In this document: positions 53,170-60,810 of the stretch, one piece after another
How positions within the stretch are numbered: position 1 is the first letter of the stretch
How the letters are laid out: every line of letters starts with the position of its first letter
Origin: Algoriphagus alkaliphilus
Lineage (GTDB): Bacteria > Bacteroidota > Bacteroidia > Cytophagales > Cyclobacteriaceae
DNA length: 64,000 bases
Assembly: GCF_900103735.1 (NCBI RefSeq)
Contig: NZ_FMXE01000006.1
Span: forward strand, 124,001-188,000
Direction: 5' to 3'
Made by a program: the position numbers and the translations under genes
Notes under the pieces: model-generated
Databases searched by the model: none
What the model was told of the DNA's origin: nothing
What the model saw: the letters and a program-made list of their open reading frames with translations, nothing else

Positions 53170-54901
53170 AAATCTGCCTCCAACCCAAACTTTTGCTGAA
53201 GCTCTGCCAGTGCAGGATATTTTTCCCTTAAATAATTGAATTTGTCAGTGTTGGTATAAAGTTTTGGGACGCCGCCTTCTACCTCTTCTTTTACTTCCAC
53301 AGTGATCAAAACGCGATCAGCTCCTGTGAATTGACGGATTAATCCGACCAACTCCGATTTCATTTTACCTGCAATTTCCTCCTGCATGTGCCCAACTACC
53401 TCGAGTACTACTTCTCCACCGTCAAGAACTCTGATTTCCTGATCCAGGATTGCCAACTCAAAATTCTTGTCACTTTTTTTGAAATGCTCCCGAATTGACA
53501 CAACATGTGCATCGAACAGCAGTTGTGTCAAGGGGACTGAAGTCCCAATCGGCTTAACTTCTATTTTTTCCTGACTTTTACGTTCGGCAGCTTCCTCTGT
53601 CAGTCTAGCCTTGTCATCCACCAATTTTTTGGTTTGGGATAGACTGGTTGGAATCGAAATAGTGGTCTTTAAAGGAGTTTTTTTCGCAGTTGAAAAATCA
53701 GCAGGAATTATGGCCTGAATTGATGCAGGTTCTGGATTTTCAGCCTCTTCTTGTTTACTCAGGCTTTTTTTTTTGCTTCAGCATTGGATAGTGTCGCCAG
53801 TCGAAAGGCTTGCGGAAGTTTTGCCATTTTCATTAGGGCCAGTTCTACATGCAATCGTTGATTTTTACTGGCCTTATAATGGATATCGCACTGGTTTGCC
53901 ATGTTTAGGGCAGAAAGCAAAAAAGAAACGGAGGATTTTTGAGTTTGGAGGATGTACCTTTCTTTGGCGCTTTCAGATACTTGAAGTAGTTCTACTGTAG
54001 CCTCATCTTTGACAACCAGCAAATCCCTGAAGTGCTCGCTCAATCCCACTATGAAGTTGTGACCGTCAAAACCCTTCTTCAGGATTTCATCAAAAATCAA
54101 AAGTGTTGCGGACAAGTCCTCTGCCAACAATGCATCCACAACTTTAAAGTAATAGTCATAATCGAGAATGTTCAGGTTCTCGATAGTTTCCTTGTAGGTG
54201 ACTTTTTTGCCGGCAGAATAGGTGACAATTAAGTCGAAAATAGAAAGCGCGTCCCGCAATGCACCATCCGCCTTGGTGGCTATCAGGCGCAGGGCTTCGT
54301 CTTCATAATCGACCTTTTCTTTCTCGGCAATCTCTCTCAAATGCTCGGCTATGTGCTTAATCTGAATTCGGTTGAAATCAAAAATTTGACAGCGAGACAG
54401 GATCGTGGGGATAATTTTGTGTTTTTCGGTCGTAGCCAAAATAAAGATGGCATACTTCGGGGGTTCTTCAAGGGTCTTTAAAAAGGCATTGAAGGCCGCA
54501 GTCGAAAGCATGTGAACTTCGTCAATGATATAGACTTTGTATTGGCCCTTTTGAGGCGCATAACGAACCTGATCGACAAGGTTACGGATATCATCTACCG
54601 AGTTGTTGGAGGCGGCATCAAGCTCGTAAATATTGAAAGAAGCATTATTCTGGAAGGAAACGCAAGAATCACATTTGCCGCAAGCCTCGTTATTGGTGAC
54701 ATTTTCACAATTGATCGTCTTGGCAAGAATCCGGGCACAGGTGGTCTTGCCCACACCACGAGGTCCGCAAAAGAGAAATGCCTGTGCGAGGTGATTGTTT
54801 TTGATCGCATTCTGAAGCGTAGTGGTGATGTGCTGTTGCCCCACTACACTTTTGAAATCAGCCGGTCTGTATTTTCTTGCCGAGACGACGAAGTTTTCCA
54901 T
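53166..54901 (-). CDS. dnaX: DNA polymerase III subunit tau, full-length product via -1 frameshift
   Basis: The frame from 54901 ends at TGA 53759-53761, but the -1 frame continues without a stop to 53166. It supplies the tau-specific C-terminus (residues about 381-578), which ends in DUF-type tau sequence such as KYPALAELQQKFGLE. The switch point is an A10 run at 53765-53774. The N-terminal part is the clamp-loader ATPase (see the gamma entry). If the slip occurs, a 578-residue tau is made; tau joins clamp loader to polymerase and helicase. A homopolymer sequencing error is the main alternative. Confidence 0.8.
53713..53774 (-). promoter_or_regulatory. Probable programmed frameshift site of dnaX (A10 run with downstream hairpin)
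   Basis: On the coding strand, ten A residues (53774-53765) are followed directly by GCCTGAGT (53764-53757), which can pair with ATTCAGGC (53720-53713): 8 bp with one G-U. The in-frame stop TGA lies within the 5' arm. The homopolymer slip resembles the transcriptional slippage at A9 in Thermus dnaX, and the codon context resembles the E. coli ribosomal slip at A AAA AAG. Which mechanism is used cannot be read from the sequence. Confidence 0.65.
53759..54901 (-). CDS. dnaX: DNA polymerase III subunit gamma (short dnaX product)
   Basis: The 380-residue zero-frame product would be the gamma clamp-loader subunit. Features: Walker A GPRGVGKTTCARIL near residue 49, the four-Cys zinc site including CGKCDSC near 80, Walker B VYIIDEVHMLS, sensor region LATTEKHKIIPTILSRCQ with the SRC arginine finger, and domain III to the end. 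It stops at NAEAKKKA. It loads the sliding clamp on DNA. Transcribed convergently to DUF3078, with the tau region overlapping its stop. Confidence 0.93.
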   Translation of the reverse strand: MENFVVSARKYRPADFKSVVGQQHITTTLQNAIKNNHLAQAFLFCGPRGVGKTTCARILAKTINCENVTNNEACGKCDSCVSFQNNASFNIYELDAASNNSVDDIRNLVDQVRYAPQKGQYKVYIIDEVHMLSTAAFNAFLKTLEEPPKYAIFILATTEKHKIIPTILSRCQIFDFNRIQIKHIAEHLREIAEKEKVDYEDEALRLIATKADGALRDALSIFDLIVTYSAGKKVTYKETIENLNILDYDYYFKVVDALLAEDLSATLLIFDEILKKGFDGHNFIVGLSEHFRDLLVVKDEATVELLQVSESAKERYILQTQKSSVSFLLSALNMANQCDIHYKASKNQRLHVELALMKMAKLPQAFRLATLSNAEAKKKA

Positions 54902-55204
54902 TGCTGCAAGATATAAAAAAGTGGATATTCCGGCGACCAGAAAAAGAGGCTTTTGGAAAGTTTTTAGATAAGGATTTGATTTTAAATGGGATTGGAAAAT
55001 TGAAAAATTGAAATATTGGAAAATTTTGGGAGGAAGGGATTTTAATTCATTATTCGATGTTCAGCGTTTGATATTCGATTTTTAGTTAAAACCATGAAAA
55101 TTGATTGAGGTCAAATGAGCCTTTCAAGTTGAAGATTTACCTAATGAACCCGTAAATCGTATTTCGTACTTCGTAAATTTTCAAACATTGAACCAAATTT
55201 GAAT
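54902..55204. other. Divergent gap between dnaX and ssrA
   Basis: About 300 AT-rich bases with repeated ATTGAAAA-type runs around 54990-55020. No ORF or RNA is recognised; the ssrA promoter is at its end. Confidence 0.5.
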
Positions 55205-55212
55205 TACTTTTG
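55205..55212 (+). promoter_or_regulatory. -7 element of the ssrA promoter, TACTTTTG
   Basis: The octamer matches TAnnTTTG exactly and lies 15 bases before the mature tmRNA 5' end. A TTG at 55188-55190 is the nearest -33 candidate, but the 14-base spacer is short. Confidence 0.6.
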
Positions 55213-55227
55213 TCATCCCAACAAAAT

Positions 55228-55626
55228 GGGGCTGACCGGTTTTGACAGTAAGTGTAAAGATCGGGCTCGCATGCAGGCTGGAGTATGTACGGCCTTAAAA
55301 GATTCATACGAACGATAAATGGCGAAACTTCTTACGCCATGGCTGCTTAATCTAACCTCTTAGGATAGATCGCTTAAAGGGTTGAGTCACGAGAGTGATT
55401 CCCCAGCCACATCCCTCCGCCCCCCGTCCTTTCGGGGTGGATCAAGGGGTGTCGACTTGATCGGACTGCTGCCTGTGATGCTATTAAGCAGGCCTAAGAC
55501 CAATAGCTAAGTCAGCGTGAGGTGTGTCATCCAGCATATTCTGATCGAAAAAACAACAGGTGACTAAGCATGTAGACGGTACGGTGTTTCCTTATCTGGA
55601 CGCGAGTTCGAATCTCGCCAGCTCCA
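55228..55626 (+). ncRNA. ssrA: Transfer-messenger RNA
   Basis: The 5' end GGGGCTGACCGGTTTTGACAG and the 3' end CGAGTTCGAATCTCGCCAGC followed by TCCA are the tRNA-like halves of tmRNA. Their acceptor arms GGGGCTG and CAGCTCC pair with one G-U. The reading frame for the tag lies at 55321-55350. It rescues stalled ribosomes and tags nascent proteins for degradation. The final CCA is not encoded. The downstream terminator and the broken Fic gene are described separately. Confidence 0.96.
55321..55350 (+). other. tmRNA proteolysis-tag reading frame (GETSYAMAA)
   Basis: The frame GGC GAA ACT TCT TAC GCC ATG GCT GCT TAA encodes GETSYAMAA and a stop. The shape (GExxYAxAA) matches tags of other Bacteroidota, which usually end in ALAA; here Met replaces Leu. 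The exact resume codon is inferred from this homology. Confidence 0.85.
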
Positions 55627-55632
55627 CAAAAA

Positions 55633-55663
55633 AGCCTCTCGGATAATTCTGAGAGGTTTTTTT
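55633..55663 (+). terminator. Terminator of ssrA
   Basis: CCTCTC at 55635-55640 and GAGAGG at 55651-55656 form a stem followed by T7. Confidence 0.85.
55646..55662 (+). repeat. 17-base direct repeat of the ssrA terminator, left copy
   Basis: ATTCTGAGAGGTTTTTT here recurs at 56578-56594, on the other side of the Fic fragment. Confidence 0.7.
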
Positions 55664-55679
55664 ATTGATTTCAATGATT

Positions 55680-56423
55680 TTACCTCCCTAAAATCCTCAC
55701 CAGCTCTTCATTGACATAATACACCTCTTTGCCATCTTTTTTAGGCGAGAGAATTCCCGCATCTGACAGTTCAGCGAAGTATTTGGTCAGCGTGGTTCTA
55801 GAATTTACCTCCAACAATTCTCCCAAAAACTTGGCTTTCAGGTACGGTTGCGAAAAAATCAATTCATTGACTTCTTTGGAATACCACTTGATTTTGCTTT
55901 TCCCATAGTCAAGCGTGGCTTCCATTTGATTAAAAATCCCTTCTACCAATTCTTGTGTGAGGATCGACGTGTTTTCCACGGCATCCAACATATATAGAAT
56001 CCAACTTTTCCAATCTCCCCGCTGGGTAACTCCAGCTAAGTGATAGTAATAGTCTTCCTTGTGAACTATGATATATTTTGAAAGGTAAAGAACAGGGACA
56101 TTCAGCAACTTCTCCTGCACCAGATACAGTAGATTCAGAATACGACCTGTCCTCCCATTTCCGTCCGAAAATGGGTGAATGGCCTCAAATTGGTAGTGGG
56201 AAATGCACATTTTTAGTAGTGGATCTGTCGAGAACTGTTCGCTATCATTCAAATAGGTCAGCCAATTCATCATCAAATCTTGTAGTAGCTTTTCTCCTCT
56301 TGGAGGAGTATAAATAGTCTCTCCGGATCGAAATTCACTATTTCCCCTTTTTATAATCGTCTGAGAAGCCGGCGATCGGAATCCTGAATTGGTATTTTTG
56401 ACCGCGAAATGGACACTTTTTGC
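55680..56423 (-). pseudogene. Fic-domain protein, truncated at its N-terminus
   Basis: The frame is open from a stop at 56424-56426 down to 55680, 247 codons. It has no ATG or GTG upstream of the Fic core; the first possible start is TTG at 56276, inside the domain. The upstream codons still read like Fic sequence (GFRSPASQTIIKRGNSEFRS, then TIYTPPRGEKLLQD), so the gene has lost its beginning. The catalytic motif HPFSDGNGRTGR is intact, with a helix-turn-helix C-terminus. Intact relatives have about 370 residues. Fic enzymes transfer AMP to proteins. It sits beside ssrA and is bracketed by a repeat of the ssrA terminator. Confidence 0.8.
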
Positions 56424-56837
56424 CTACGTGTCCAGATTATTAAAAAAAAATGGACGCATCTTGAAAGGGTATCCAGATTAAACTGAATTCAAAACGTTAA
56501 TCGGAGCAGTTCCTATCCAAGACTTTCCCCAATGCTTTTGGATTGAAACAAAGACATTTTCTCCCTCATTATGAGTTATTCTGAGAGGTTTTTTGTTTTT
56601 CCAGGACAATATTTCAATAACTATGTATGTCCGCTTTCTTGCCAGTAGCAAAATAAAATAAGGTTTGAAGTTCCAAAAAACGAGCTGTGGACTGTTGACA
56701 GTCGTCTGTGGACGATTATCCGCAACTTTATATAGCCTAATCTTTCTTACTGGCAGGATTGCGGATAATCAAATTCAATAATTTTCAAATCCATTTATTC
56801 TCATTGCGTGTTACTTTCTAAATTCAGGCATATCCTT
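56424..56837. other. Gene-free region beyond the Fic fragment
   Basis: It holds the second copy of the ssrA-terminator repeat at 56578-56594. No ORF or RNA is recognised. I cannot identify the missing Fic N-terminus here in another frame. Confidence 0.55.
56578..56594 (+). repeat. 17-base direct repeat of the ssrA terminator, right copy
   Basis: The same ATTCTGAGAGGTTTTTT as at 55646-55662 lies 932 bases away, on the far side of the Fic fragment. This is what an insertion or excision scar would leave. Confidence 0.65.
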
Positions 56838-57191
56838 ATGAAAAAACTACCTCTACTATTTTTTATCCTTTTAGGCTGCAATATTATTCCTCCCGAGCCC
56901 TCAGATTTTACTGTGGAAGAGGTAACAGTGGTAGGAGGACCTAATCAAAATCTCAAAGACAGTGTCGGACTTTTACTCGTGGTCAGAGGCCTTCCACCTA
57001 CTAACAAATGGAATATGATTTGGGAAATCAATGGTCAGGTGGTGTTTTCAGAAGAAGTAAGCGGCAAAGCCGGCACGGTCTCATCCCTCAAAAAATATAA
57101 AGGAAGTCAACCCGGAGAATATATTTTTAAGGGGTGTATCGTATCCAAGACCATGCGGATCTGTGACGATGAAACTTTTTTTCTTCGGTAA
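56838..57191 (+). CDS. Small predicted lipoprotein of unknown function
   Basis: This 117-residue protein begins MKKLPLLFFILLGCN, with a lipobox LLGC at Cys14. The mature part is a small beta-rich domain with WNMIWEINGQVVFSEEVSG and two further cysteines near the end (KGCIVSKTMRICDDE) that could form a disulfide. I do not recognise the family. ATG 56838 is preferred over 56808, which adds 10 residues ahead of a normal signal peptide. It lies alone between the ssrA/Fic region and an ABC operon on the other strand. Confidence 0.6.
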   Translation: MKKLPLLFFILLGCNIIPPEPSDFTVEEVTVVGGPNQNLKDSVGLLLVVRGLPPTNKWNMIWEINGQVVFSEEVSGKAGTVSSLKKYKGSQPGEYIFKGCIVSKTMRICDDETFFLR

Positions 57192-57206
57192 ATAATCGAA
57201 AAACGA

Positions 57207-57902
57207 TTATCCCGTAAAATACGCTTCCAATTCGGCCATCATTTCGGATTTATCTCTGAGGTCCCGGATCACTTTTCCTTTCTCCAGAAGTACAATCCGC
57301 TCGCAGATGTCCGTGACATGATTGAGATCGTGGCTGGAAATCAAAAAGGTGACTTTGGAATTTTCGGTTTCTCTCAAGATCAATTTTTTCAGCCGAATCT
57401 GAGAGCTCGGATCAAGATTTTCAAAGGGTTCATCCAGCAAGACCACTTCAGGATTTCCCATCAGGGCCGCTGCTATTCCTACTTTTTTCAGATTCCCTTT
57501 GGACAGATCGCGGATGTATTTCTTTTTGCCCAACACCTCATCATTGAACAATTCGGTAAATCGGTCGAGGTGATTTTTAAGGTCTGCGACTGACATCCCA
57601 TAGATCACTCGCAGAGTCTCAAAATACTCATCTGGCGTCAAATAGGCCAACAGCATGTGTTCGTCAAGATATGCACCGGTTTTAGTTTTCCAATCTTCGG
57701 TTTTACTCACATCCTCGCCATTGATTTTGGCATGACCCGACGTGGCTCTGACCAGATCAAGAATTATACGAAATAGGGTGGTCTTTCCTGCCCCATTATT
57801 CCCCACCAGTCCAAAGCATTCCCCTTTAGGAATCTCCAAGGTAGCGACATCGAGGACGACAGCTTCTTTATATTGTTTTTTAAGTTGGCTAATTTGAATC
57901 AT
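57207..57902 (-). CDS. ABC transporter ATP-binding protein
   Basis: The 231-residue ATPase has Walker A VGNNGAGKTTLFR, signature LSKGNLKKVGIA (an S-K-G-N variant of LSGGQ) and Walker B VVLLDEPFENLD. The stop-start overlap (ATGA) with the DUF5687 gene shows that it works with this permease. The substrate is unknown; it could be an antibiotic, a lipid or a peptide. Confidence 0.92.
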   Translation of the reverse strand: MIQISQLKKQYKEAVVLDVATLEIPKGECFGLVGNNGAGKTTLFRIILDLVRATSGHAKINGEDVSKTEDWKTKTGAYLDEHMLLAYLTPDEYFETLRVIYGMSVADLKNHLDRFTELFNDEVLGKKKYIRDLSKGNLKKVGIAAALMGNPEVVLLDEPFENLDPSSQIRLKKLILRETENSKVTFLISSHDLNHVTDICERIVLLEKGKVIRDLRDKSEMMAELEAYFTG

Positions 57903-59389
57903 AATTCTTGACGGAAGGAAGATGAAATTTCGTATCGATTTTTGAGTACTCTGTTGATATTGATTTGGGACAAAGGCTTAAAGGCCATTAAGCCCAGTAA
58001 GCCAATAATACCCAAGGCAAGCAATCCTGCATAGTCATTAATGAAATAAGCGAAAGGCAAATAAACTGCATAAGGAGCCAAAAACATGGGGAGAATCATC
58101 AGAAACTGAGCCGCCCCTACTCCCTCATAATTAAACATTGCACCCTTGTTGAGATCCATGGGTTTAGGTTTCCAAAGGGAAAAGTAAATGATCAGATGCA
58201 TCAAAATCCCAACGTTGAAGAAAAAACAGCATATGTGGAGCAACAAAAGCTGCCAGCCAAAAAATGTGTAGGGAATTGAGGCTAGGAGACAAAGAAAAGA
58301 AACTCCCATAAAAAGGAGGTATTTCCCTCTAACCAAGCCTTCGATGCCATGCTTTTTTGATATGAAAAAATCAAAATTCGCGGAATTCCAACTCAAAAAA
58401 AGCTGTGCGTATTGAAGCATGAAAATTCCCGTGATGAAAATCCCCACAAAAACAAACATCCAATGAATGCCTGTACCCTCTGTGGAGTATGCTGGATTTT
58501 TGTAAAAAATCAATCCGTAAAGTAAAAAGAACCCGGCAAGCATCAGGTAAGTCCGACTCTTCTTATGTCGGATAATCAGTTTCCACTCTAAGTTTGCCAA
58601 CTCACCTGCGAGACCAAATCTGGAGAAAAACCCAATAGACTGGTTGATAAAACGAACATCCTCTTCCTCAGACAAATCTTCCAAATAGGCATTGGAGACA
58701 TAGAATTTAAAGCAGAGAAAATAGGCTCCTATCATCACCGCCAACATTCCAACCAATGGTATTGGGCTTGTCAGGGAAAAGTCGAATACTGGCTTCATGA
58801 TTTCTCCCAGATTAAACCAACCCATGTAGCTCGAGCCTGCGCCCAATACCAGGACAAGGAAAATGACAAATAACCCAATCAGGCTATCCTCAAATCGCTG
58901 CTTGAACCAAAGCATAAACCAATGAATGGTCCAACTGGTCAAGGTGATTGCCGCAAGCCAGGTCAAGGCTCCCATTGCACCATATTGTGCACTGACCACT
59001 TCCACGGTAAATGGTAAATAAAGCAAAATCGCAATTATACTTAGCGGAGAAACAAAGGATCTCAGCAAGAGCATTTGGATTATCTTTTTCTTCCCAATCG
59101 GAAGGTGCAGTAGACTTTCCAGTTCGATTACCGGGAGCTTTTGAATAAAATAGCGATAGAGAAACTCTGCAAGGAAAAAGTAAATCATAAAACTGTTGAT
59201 CAGTGCAATATGATCATCTCCGGGTGCAGCTATATCCAGAATAGATTTGAGTAAAATCCCCAAACCAAGGACATATCCCAAGAGGACTAACATCAAAAAT
59301 CCGAGTAGGATATTTGTCAATAAGCTTTTTGCAAAGGAAGTCGAGCGCAAACTCTTTAAATATTGTAATCGGATAAGTGTAAAAAACAT
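57899..59389 (-). CDS. DUF5687-family ABC transporter permease
   Basis: This 496-residue protein has about twelve hydrophobic spans and no periplasmic domain of note. The family is found with ABC ATPases in Bacteroidota, and here the ATPase overlaps by ATGA. It lies divergent from the nitroreductase gene. The cargo cannot be inferred. Confidence 0.85.
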   Translation of the reverse strand: MFFTLIRLQYLKSLRSTSFAKSLLTNILLGFLMLVLLGYVLGLGILLKSILDIAAPGDDHIALINSFMIYFFLAEFLYRYFIQKLPVIELESLLHLPIGKKKIIQMLLLRSFVSPLSIIAILLYLPFTVEVVSAQYGAMGALTWLAAITLTSWTIHWFMLWFKQRFEDSLIGLFVIFLVLVLGAGSSYMGWFNLGEIMKPVFDFSLTSPIPLVGMLAVMIGAYFLCFKFYVSNAYLEDLSEEEDVRFINQSIGFFSRFGLAGELANLEWKLIIRHKKSRTYLMLAGFFLLYGLIFYKNPAYSTEGTGIHWMFVFVGIFITGIFMLQYAQLFLSWNSANFDFFISKKHGIEGLVRGKYLLFMGVSFLCLLASIPYTFFGWQLLLLHICCFFFNVGILMHLIIYFSLWKPKPMDLNKGAMFNYEGVGAAQFLMILPMFLAPYAVYLPFAYFINDYAGLLALGIIGLLGLMAFKPLSQININRVLKNRYEISSSFRQEL

Positions 59390-59479
59390 ATGTTTGAGTT
59401 TAAATAGATATTCTTACTTGCTGCAAAGTATGCTTAAACCTTGAAATATTTTTGAAGATTTACGCCCAAAAAAGGATAA

Positions 59480-60211
59480 ATGAAGATTATGATACAGGAG
59501 TTAGGATTTTTCGAAGCAGTAAATCAAAGGCGATCAGTTCGGATTTTTGACCAAAATGAGCCTTTTGATCGTGATATCGTCAGGAAATGTCTTGAGGCCG
59601 CCATACTTTCACCCAACAGTTCTAATCTTCAACTGTATAACTTTATCCGGGTGCCGGAAAATTCTCCCTTGAAGGATTCCCTTTCCAGCCTGTGCATGAA
59701 TCAAAAAGCGGCTACTACAGCACGCGAGCTTATCGTAGTGGTGACCCGCCGAGACCTTTGGAAATCGCGGGCATTGGCTAATTACAAATACATCAAAGGT
59801 ATCTACGAGGGGAAACCCGACAAAAAATCGAAGCAAGCACTGAGCTATTACGGGGTACTCATTCCCAAACTTTATGGAAAATATCCAGGTTGGTCTTTAC
59901 TGAAAAAAATCATCGCTTGGTGGATTGGAATGAAAAAACCGATGGTCAGGGAAGTCGGGGAGACTGATGTCAGAATATCTGTTCATAAAAGTGCTGCACT
60001 TGCAGCTATGACTTTCATGCTTGGAATGAAGGCAGCTGGATATGACACCTGTCCGATGGAGGGAATTGACTCCAAACGCATCAAAAAACTTCTGGATCTA
60101 CCTGATCCATCCGAAATTTGCATGGTGATCGGCTGTGGAAAAGGCTTACCTGAGGGCACCTATGGAGCGCGGTTCAGAATACCATATCAGGAATTGGTCT
60201 TTGAAAAATAA
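59480..60211 (+). CDS. Nitroreductase-family protein
   Basis: The 243-residue FMN-binding oxidoreductase has the N-terminal NQRRSVRIFDQNE (Arg-Arg-Ser phosphate site) and LEAAILSPNSSNLQLYNF. Near the end, LGMKAAGYDTCPMEG and VIGCGKGLPEGTYG complete the fold. The reductant and substrate are unknown. ATG 59480 or the Met three codons later could be used. Confidence 0.88.
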   Translation: MKIMIQELGFFEAVNQRRSVRIFDQNEPFDRDIVRKCLEAAILSPNSSNLQLYNFIRVPENSPLKDSLSSLCMNQKAATTARELIVVVTRRDLWKSRALANYKYIKGIYEGKPDKKSKQALSYYGVLIPKLYGKYPGWSLLKKIIAWWIGMKKPMVREVGETDVRISVHKSAALAAMTFMLGMKAAGYDTCPMEGIDSKRIKKLLDLPDPSEICMVIGCGKGLPEGTYGARFRIPYQELVFEK

Positions 60212-60272
60212 ATTGAAGAACTCCAAAATTTTTGAACTTGGAGCCCTACTCAGGATTGGGGTTTAAAATTTA

Positions 60273-60710
60273 TTATTTCCCGTAGTCATCATTGATTTCC
60301 AGCCAATACCCATCCGGATCTTGGATGTAAATCTGCTTGATTCCATCCACCCGATTAGTCACTTCTCCTTTGACGCCCGCCCAACTTTCGAAAGGATAAC
60401 TTTTAGCATTCATATTTTCTATGAATCCCTTCATATCCGGAATACTAAAGCAAAGGTGATTCACTTTAGATACTGTCTTGGGGATATTTGGTGCCTCGAT
60501 CAAATGTAGCGCAGCCCCTCCACCGATGTCATACCAGGCATGTAAGCCGTCTTTGAAAGGCTCTTCGATTTCTTGGAGTGCCAAGACATCTTGATAGAAG
60601 GACATACTCTTTTTCAGGTTGGAAACATGGACGGCAATATGGTTGACTTTGATCTGTGCAAAGGAGCTCATGACAAGAAAGTATAATGAAATTGTAAGCA
60701 AGCTTTTCAT
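60273..60710 (-). CDS. Exported VOC (glyoxalase/bleomycin-resistance) family protein
   Basis: The protein has 145 residues. A signal peptide (about 1-18) precedes one VOC domain with KVNHIAVHVSNLKKSMSFYQ and YIQDPDGYWLEI. Metal ligands would be His near 25, His near 86 and the Glu in WLEI. The export signal is unusual for glyoxalases and suggests a periplasmic role. No partner gene is nearby. Confidence 0.85.
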   Translation of the reverse strand: MKSLLTISLYFLVMSSFAQIKVNHIAVHVSNLKKSMSFYQDVLALQEIEEPFKDGLHAWYDIGGGAALHLIEAPNIPKTVSKVNHLCFSIPDMKGFIENMNAKSYPFESWAGVKGEVTNRVDGIKQIYIQDPDGYWLEINDDYGK

Positions 60711-60756
60711 AGACTTTTGGGTTTATGTATTTAATGATAGGCCTTTTTCTTCAAAA

Positions 60757-60787
60757 TGAAAAAGCCAACCCGAAATGGATTGGCTTC
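60757..60787 (-). terminator. Terminator of the S41 protease gene
   Basis: On the minus strand AAGCCAA-TCC...GGGTTGGCTT followed by TTTC makes a stem with a short internal mismatch. Confidence 0.65.
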
Positions 60788-60810
60788 TGGAATTTAATTT
60801 TAAGTGAAAA

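Noticed and set aside
53166..53624. Independent 152-residue gene after dnaX
   Set aside because: It has no good start, matches the tau C-terminus, and the -1 frame from the A10 run reads straight into it.
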